Shown: one piece after another, positions 59,142 to 64,000 of the stretch | Numbering within the stretch: position 1 is the first letter of the stretch | How the letters are laid out: each line of letters opens with the position of its first letter | From: Polymyxa betae | Taxonomy: Eukaryota > Endomyxa > Phytomyxea > Plasmodiophorida > Plasmodiophoridae | Assembly: GCA_003693705.1 (NCBI GenBank) | Contig: RBZT01000198.1 | Coordinates: 1-64,000, forward strand | Direction: 5' to 3' | Length of the DNA stretch: 64,000 bases | Notes under the pieces: model-generated | What the model was told of the DNA's origin: nothing | Seen by the model: only the letters and a program-made list of their open reading frames with translations | The model's database searches: none | Translations under genes and position numbers: made by a program

Positions 59142-59668
59142 GGAGTGAGACTATGATTTATGTGACGTAAAACAGGATCAGCCTGAGCCATGATAAGCCT
59201 CACCTTGGGGCCCAATAGGTCAGTCTTTCCATCGTTAAATGATTCTATTATGAACTGGGGCACCCTAACACCCCATATTCCCCCTGCGGAATCCATGTCA
59301 TGTGGTAGGCATCAGTTATCTAAAAGAATGCTTGATCGAACGGTAAGACTCATGAACTCGGTTTGCAGATATATGCCATTTCGTCCTTCACTATGATTTA
59401 GGAACAAGAGATATGTACTTCAAAGTAATCAAATGTTATTAGATTATAAAGTTAATTGGTATGTAAAAATTTCGGTAATGCAGTTAAAGGTTTACATTTA
59501 AAAAGCAATGAAATTTTCAAAAGATTTGCAAGAAAGATTTTGAAAAATAAGATGGCTGATATTCAACCGAACCGCATCGTAAGAGCGAAGTTGGACAGCA
59601 AGGTTAATATCGAAGCTTGAGCAAGAATGGCGCAGGCCCGGACGAATTTCATAACGCCTGGCCTTTAA
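59142..59668. other. Intergenic up to the transposable element
   Basis: About 530 bp, AT-rich, with no supported gene. The TIR element below begins at its right end. Confidence 0.4.
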
Positions 59669-60219
59669 GGGCTCGGTTTTTGGTCTAAAACCGGTTTTCA
59701 CGCAAAAACGACACGTTTGGCTACCAAAGATCTGGTTTTTCATCTTGGAAACCGGTTTTACGAAAAATATTTTTGTATTTTTTTTGTTATTACCGTAGCT
59801 ACCGCCGATGTCTATGAAAACTGAGGCAGGCAAGATCTATCGCGCTGTCTGGGACACTGACCGGGGCGCCCATCTAGGGGGGATTTCTCCAACAGCAGCA
59901 GGAATACTTGTCCGCTCATCCGAAGTTTTTCGAAGATTTCTAACAATATTACCCTTTTGCAATTCAAGCACCCACTGCCGTCCTTGCAGTGATGAAGTTC
60001 GGCAAGGATCCTTGCAGCAGTAGGTTTCAGCATACCACTCGCCAACCATACACGCCACAAGACTTTTTCGTTTTTCAAAAATTTCATATTCGTCGTCACC
60101 CGAAGAGCTCATGGTTGCGTTTGGTGCGGCAAACCGGGTTAGAACGGAACCGGTTTTGATAGCGGGCAAAACCATTAGGAAAAACCGGTTTTTTATTTGC
60201 GTGGCTTCCAAACGAGCCC
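59669..60219. mobile_element. PIF/Harbinger-type TIR element, internally deleted (551 bp)
   Basis: The left end reads GGGCTCGGTTTTTGG and the right end, reverse-complemented, reads GGGCTCGTTTGGAAG. The ends match over GGGCTCG and then loosely. A TAA target-site duplication flanks both ends (59666-59668 and 60220-60222), as expected for PIF/Harbinger (TWA). Just inside each end sit copies of the palindrome AAACCGGTTT (around 59689, 59749, 60149 and 60183). The interior encodes a fragment resembling the start of a Harbinger transposase. The element is too short to be autonomous and lacks the DDE domain. Confidence 0.75.
59837..60112 (-). pseudogene. Harbinger-type transposase N-terminal fragment
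   Basis: From ATG 60112 (MSSSGDDEYEIFEKRK) about 92 codons run on in the same frame, including GRQWVLELQKGNIVRNLRKTSD. This has the W-x-x-x-L...G-N/H-x-x-R...L-R-x-S pattern seen near the N-terminus of Harbinger transposases. No DDE catalytic domain follows because the element ends. It is probably a decayed or truncated gene, and the similarity call is by eye. Confidence 0.5.
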
Positions 60220-60514
60220 TAAGCGTAACAAGCCAGGATCAGGATGTTCTGCGAAAGAGAGTTTGTGAGTCGTCGCCTGCTGTCGTGCTCTGATCACTCT
60301 AGTCAGAATATCCCTGATGCGCAGCAGTCCATCTACTTCTTTGGGGAGCTGTCGAACTTCTCTCCACATGTTTCATACAATTACAGATTCATAAACTACA
60401 TGAAAATCCCAAACGATTACGGTAATATTATGATATTGGAAATCTTGCTGGAAAACAAAATCGAAAAATTTGTATCATGCTTGGTTTCACGAGGAAAGAC
60501 TTTTCAATTGCGAT
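60220..60514. other. Intergenic, weak frame only
   Basis: A plus-strand frame starting near 60244 runs to 60648 but has no recognisable domain and overlaps the better minus-strand frame. Nothing supported. Confidence 0.3.
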
Positions 60515-61024
60515 TCAGAACCACCTGCTTTTTAACCCTAACATATACAGTACGATTGACGCAGCCGTCTTTAGATGGTACGAGCTCAAAACGACGGCGA
60601 AACAGGGTTTCAGCGACTCAATCATCGGGCCGGCGACAATGGCGGTGAAGTGAGTGTGGTACCGTACCGTAGTCCGATAGAGCACACCATCTGGGGATGC
60701 ACCAACGGCAGCGGCAGCGCGTTTCACGATCTGTTCCCATAAGGTGGGAGGACGGATTACAATGGCATAGTCGCCCGCTTCCACTGCTACGTACCCATAC
60801 ATGGCGCTGATCCTGCCGTTCCTGAAACGGGTTGGGACCCTGAGCGTTCCCCTCGCGTAATCAGGGTGGAAGATCTCGTCCTTCCAGAGCTTCCACGAGG
60901 GCATTATCACCATGCGGAGATTACCTTCGACAAAGCAGGAGCAGCACTTGCGCCTGAAGATACCTTCCTTGCTCATAATCAGCCTGTTCAGCGCCTCGTG
61001 GTAGGTGTGGACGCTTCTGAGCGT
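60515..61024 (-). CDS. Unrecognised open frame in a GC-richer patch (~170 codons)
   Basis: An uninterrupted minus-strand frame begins just after a possible splice acceptor (CTAG at ~61025) with NTLRSVHTYHEALNRL. It continues through FRRKCCSCFVEGNLRMV, WKLWKDEIFHPDYARG, RFRNGRISAMYGYVAVEAG and VRYHTHFTAIVAG. The region (about 60640-61230) looks clearly richer in G+C than its flanks. Arg-rich frames lie just upstream (~61074-61322) and could be a 5' exon. No family recognised. It may be a foreign or captured gene, or a chance open frame. Confidence 0.4.
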   Translation of the reverse strand, partial: TLRSVHTYHEALNRLIMSKEGIFRRKCCSCFVEGNLRMVIMPSWKLWKDEIFHPDYARGTLRVPTRFRNGRISAMYGYVAVEAGDYAIVIRPPTLWEQIVKRAAAAVGASPDGVLYRTTVRYHTHFTAIVAGPMIESLKPCFAVVLSSYHLKTAASIVLYMLGLKSRWF

Positions 61025-62381
61025 GTTCTAGCCCAGGAAGGGGCTGTGTGCACTCGAAGAACTTTTCTCTAGCTTATTGGAAGCGTCGAGGCCGTTTCGC
61101 CCGGGATTCTTGGTGGTTATCGGATTCAGTTGTGGCAGATGGCCTTCGTCGACGGTGGTGCGATTTTTGTGGGTTAATTGGCCGACCAATGTGGCGGCTT
61201 CTGCCAATGGTGTCAGGGTCATTTCTAGGACGAGTTCTTTCCACCAATTGGTCTGCGAGTGGAGGAGATTCTACACGTTCGTTGCCAATTGCTTGCCAAT
61301 TGAACATAGGCACTGACTCCATAAACGCTGCAATGTGTCATGTTATTGTACAGTACAAGTCAGCGCAACCATATTTGTTCACGTCTGGCCGATATTGTGT
61401 AACTTTACTGGTCGGAGGCCAATATGGGGCTGTATAGATCAGGTTAGTTCATGACCAGTATCCCCTTTGATAGCGGTCCCGGCTTGTGTGAATACTGTCG
61501 GTGAAATTGTTCGATGTGTTGGAGTAGCCATAATTGGCAGGGATCCAGAATCTAGATGCTTTTAGCGGGTTCTCACGTGTGTTCTTTTCCTGTGTACCTA
61601 GTCAAGCCAGTGCACGAGGTATTGTAGTTTCCGCGGTACATTCTCGAATCAACGATGTGGCTCTCTTCAAAATCACGAAGCGGACTTGTGTGCCGTTGGG
61701 ATCGTATTGGGCGCATAGGTTGCTAGAAGGGATAGGGATACGTGGAATACAGAGTGATGCACGAATCTGCTGGTATCTCCAGTTCGTAACTCCCCGGGTT
61801 GATAATGCGTTTCACAAAGAAGGGGCCTAATCCTGGCATTTGTCAGGCCTTGTCGTGGTATGTCCTAAAGATAAAAGACTGAGATCTCGTAACTCTACTA
61901 GGAGGCGAAACGACGAAGTGAAAACGATTAGAGTTATGATCTTATATTACCAACGAGACAGTCAGCAAGAGACGTCGTTGCAGCAAAAGAGACGCCCAGA
62001 ACGGACACTGTGAGAATGGACCTTCGAATCAGGATTTTGGCGTAAATTTTTTGCGCGTTAGGGTTTGGGTCAATCAGAAAATCAGCCCAAAATTTTCGCG
62101 CACAAAAAATCTACTGTACGAGTGTACGTTATCGACTTCTTCGTTGCTTTGATTTTCCAAGTCGGTCTGTTCTCGAGGGCCAAAGAGGGAATATTTTATA
62201 TATTTCGTCGCGTTTTGGTAGCAAAAACTGCGAACTCTGTAAATATCATTCATCTTTATTTTCCCGGGATATCTGTCCTGTATTTTATTGAGGGCCGCGT
62301 CTTGTATCAATACCCGCTACCTTTCTCAGCACATTCTATCTTAAAGCCTTTGGATACCTCGGTCGACGGTCGTCTCTAATC
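61025..62381. other. 1.35-kb stretch without a supported gene
   Basis: Only short frames on both strands, some Arg-rich (61074-61322, minus). A GTTAGGGTTTGGGT stretch near 62058 resembles a telomere unit. No tRNA or element ends recognised. Confidence 0.35.
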
Positions 62382-63463
62382 ATGACGTCTCAGCTGAGCA
62401 AACATCCCATGGGGACGTCGCTTCGGAAGGTTGACATCTCCGAAATTGACAATGCAGTGCATGCGTTCGCTTCTACACTTGGCGATAATTTCGACGTTCG
62501 TCAGGGCCCTAATTACGAAAAGTTAGGCATCTTCGGCATGTCACTGCTCTGTATATAATGACATTTGTTTAGAACAGGGAAGAAGTCTAAATCTGACAAA
62601 AACATTGCTGAAATTATCGGTGTCGATCTTTTCAAATCTAACCGGAAAATAACACATGTTATGGAGCATGTTGCTATTCCGGAAGAACTTAGCACACCTC
62701 TAACATCGACATCTGATTTTGTATATATTCCTCAGGTTGATTGCAATCGGATTTCATTATGCTCATTTTTGAACACTGGATGTCGTAGCTGTTTGTCGTA
62801 AACTTCATGCTGCCATCGTATAACCCCGGAAATCCTCTTTGGGGATCTTCTGCTAGCGATGGCGAGAGCTACAGCGTCGTAATCTATATCAAGATTGGTC
62901 CTGAAGCGGTTGAAGCCATTAAACAAGATGCATTCTCTGCCGCTACGTTACTGAAGGTGTCCTTCGTCGATTTTTCCGGACTGTGCTGGACTAAAATAAT
63001 TGTCAGAATTTTTTTCAAATGGACACGAAATCGCAAGAAGATTACGCTCTACGAGGTCGACTAAAGGCTATTCCAATCTTGAGAAACCCGGATAATGTGA
63101 ACCTGGGTATTGCTATCAAGCAGATGGTGAAAACATATGATGCCAAGCCATTCTTAACGGGCCCAAAATATCATTCGTTTATCAAAAATGATCTGTATCT
63201 TGAATGCGACGTCGATATTCATAACTATGTTTATCCAGCTCGTAAAACCCTTTACAGGTGAGATTCTTGCACTTTATTTCATAGAGGTTAATCGAGTACT
63301 GTATAGCCTGCTACCTGAAATCCCCAGCATGATTATCGACTTTGGCCTCCTTGTCGAAGCTCAGGGCGAGGAAATGCCTGAGCGAATGCTCGCCAGTATG
63401 AGATTATCTCACGTAGACCCAGCATTGGCAACTGTTATTGATCTACCCGCTGTTTCAAAGTAA
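62382..63463 (+). CDS. EDR2 C-terminal domain (DUF1336) protein
   Basis: The DUF1336 domain is the C-terminal part of plant ENHANCED DISEASE RESISTANCE 2 and also occurs alone in many protists. Its biochemical role is unclear, and lipid or membrane association is suspected. The start is ATG 62382 (MTSQLSKHPMGTSLRK). Signature blocks across short introns: FDVRQGPNYEK, IIGVDLFKSNRKITHVMEHVAIP, YNPGNPLWG, YSVVIYIKIG, RLKAIPILRNPDNVNLG, KPFLTGPKYHSFIKNDLYLECDVDI, MIIDFGLLVEAQGEEMPERML. It ends LPAVSK at 63463. No PH or START domain precedes it, so this is the stand-alone form. Confidence 0.85.
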
Positions 63464-64000
63464 ACGCTCAAATTTCATGTAATCGAAGGCTCTGCTCGGT
63501 CAGTTAGACACCAGTATTGAATTGATGAGAAAATCCTGTGAAATATCTGTGTCCTTTTATCGCCAACGACATGAGATCATGTGGTCTTCTTTTAATTCAC
63601 ATTCTATGCTGTAGAAGGACCGATAAGAGCGTTTCCAAATCCCGATAATTCTTCAAAGGTCATGTTACAGTACCTGAACAATTTCTTTTTTCGAAGAGCC
63701 TTGCTGGTGTCAGATTGCAGCGACGGAGTTTGTGAAGGCTGAAGGCCTCGCCCTCTATATCTGCCACAGCCTGCAATTATCTCAGTTTGGTCTTGCTAAA
63801 GGAATGCCTCATGTGGAGACGCTGCACCATAGGTCATGGAGGTTCGAATCTTGCAAAAGCCACATAGCCACTTCGGATCGATTGCATCTGTTTGTTTAAT
63901 ACGAGTACTTTTGCCTGCTGTTAATGGCATTGCCACAGGCTGGAGAAGTCCCTCAATATGCCATCGCTTCCTGAGATGGTTTACACTGATAATTGCATTC
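63464..64000. other. Right end of window, no gene seen
   Basis: No convincing coding frame. A GGTTCGAATC motif at ~63842 looks like a tRNA T-loop but has no matching acceptor stem. A gene could continue beyond the window. Confidence 0.35.

Noticed and set aside
61048-61437. 129-codon plus-strand frame
   Set aside because: No domain, and several overlapping frames on both strands in the same GC-richer patch; not supportable.
63770-63870. tRNA gene suggested by GGTTCGAATC
   Set aside because: The T-stem has a mismatch, and no 5' acceptor strand pairs with AAAAGCC. D- and anticodon arms could not be drawn.
1-64000. CRISPR arrays, bacterial operons, Shine-Dalgarno sites
   Set aside because: The window is eukaryotic (introns, dynein, kinesin, POLA1). 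No regularly spaced direct repeats with unique spacers were seen other than the short array near rep.

Overview
This is a nuclear genomic window from a eukaryote. It carries about 25 closely packed protein genes on both strands, most of them cut by very short GT-AG introns (about 33-65 bp where I resolved them). An axonemal dynein heavy chain and a kinesin-9 (KIF6-type) motor show that the organism builds motile cilia or flagella. The mix of an EDR2 C-terminal domain protein, ABC1 kinase, cyclic-nucleotide-gated-type channel and PEMT-type methyltransferase, together with tiny introns and TTTAGGG-like stretches, suggests a free-living or parasitic protist (rhizarian, stramenopile, chytrid-like or similar). 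I cannot name the taxon from sequence alone.

Layout. 1-3.2 kb: a weak hypothetical gene, then a CRESS-DNA-virus-type Rep gene (minus strand, one intron) with a five-copy, ~29-bp-spaced palindromic repeat just beyond its stop codon. 3.2-18.9 kb: one very large minus-strand axonemal dynein heavy chain gene. 19.3-24.1 kb: tRNA-splicing endonuclease SEN2, an unrecognised charged protein, casein kinase 1 and a K/T-type cyclin. 25.4-32.7 kb: adenosine kinase, POP1 (RNase P/MRP), KIF6-type kinesin and an SR-type RRM protein. 33-38.7 kb: a longin R-SNARE (VAMP7-like), an unrecognised membrane protein, an ABC1/UbiB kinase and a phospholipid methyltransferase. 38.8-47.5 kb: a second RRM protein, an RCC1-repeat protein, a SAM-domain protein, a six-TM cyclic-nucleotide-gated-type channel and CDC73. 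47.9-59.1 kb: an RPA43-like RNA polymerase I subunit, three tandem copies of an unrecognised ~85-aa protein, DNA polymerase alpha catalytic subunit and a long coiled-coil protein. 59.7-60.2 kb: a PIF/Harbinger-type TIR element. 62.4-63.5 kb: an EDR2 C-terminal (DUF1336) protein.

Most genes are conserved housekeeping or ciliary genes and do not form one pathway. The less ordinary material is: (i) the spliced, uninterrupted Rep with its repeat array, (ii) a 12-bp motif shared by several dynein introns, which hints at introner-like intron gain, (iii) the three-copy small-protein family, and (iv) the Harbinger derivative with intact ends and target-site duplication. Exon boundaries of multi-exon genes were read by eye. 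Outer gene limits are usually good, but inner boundaries are approximate unless stated.
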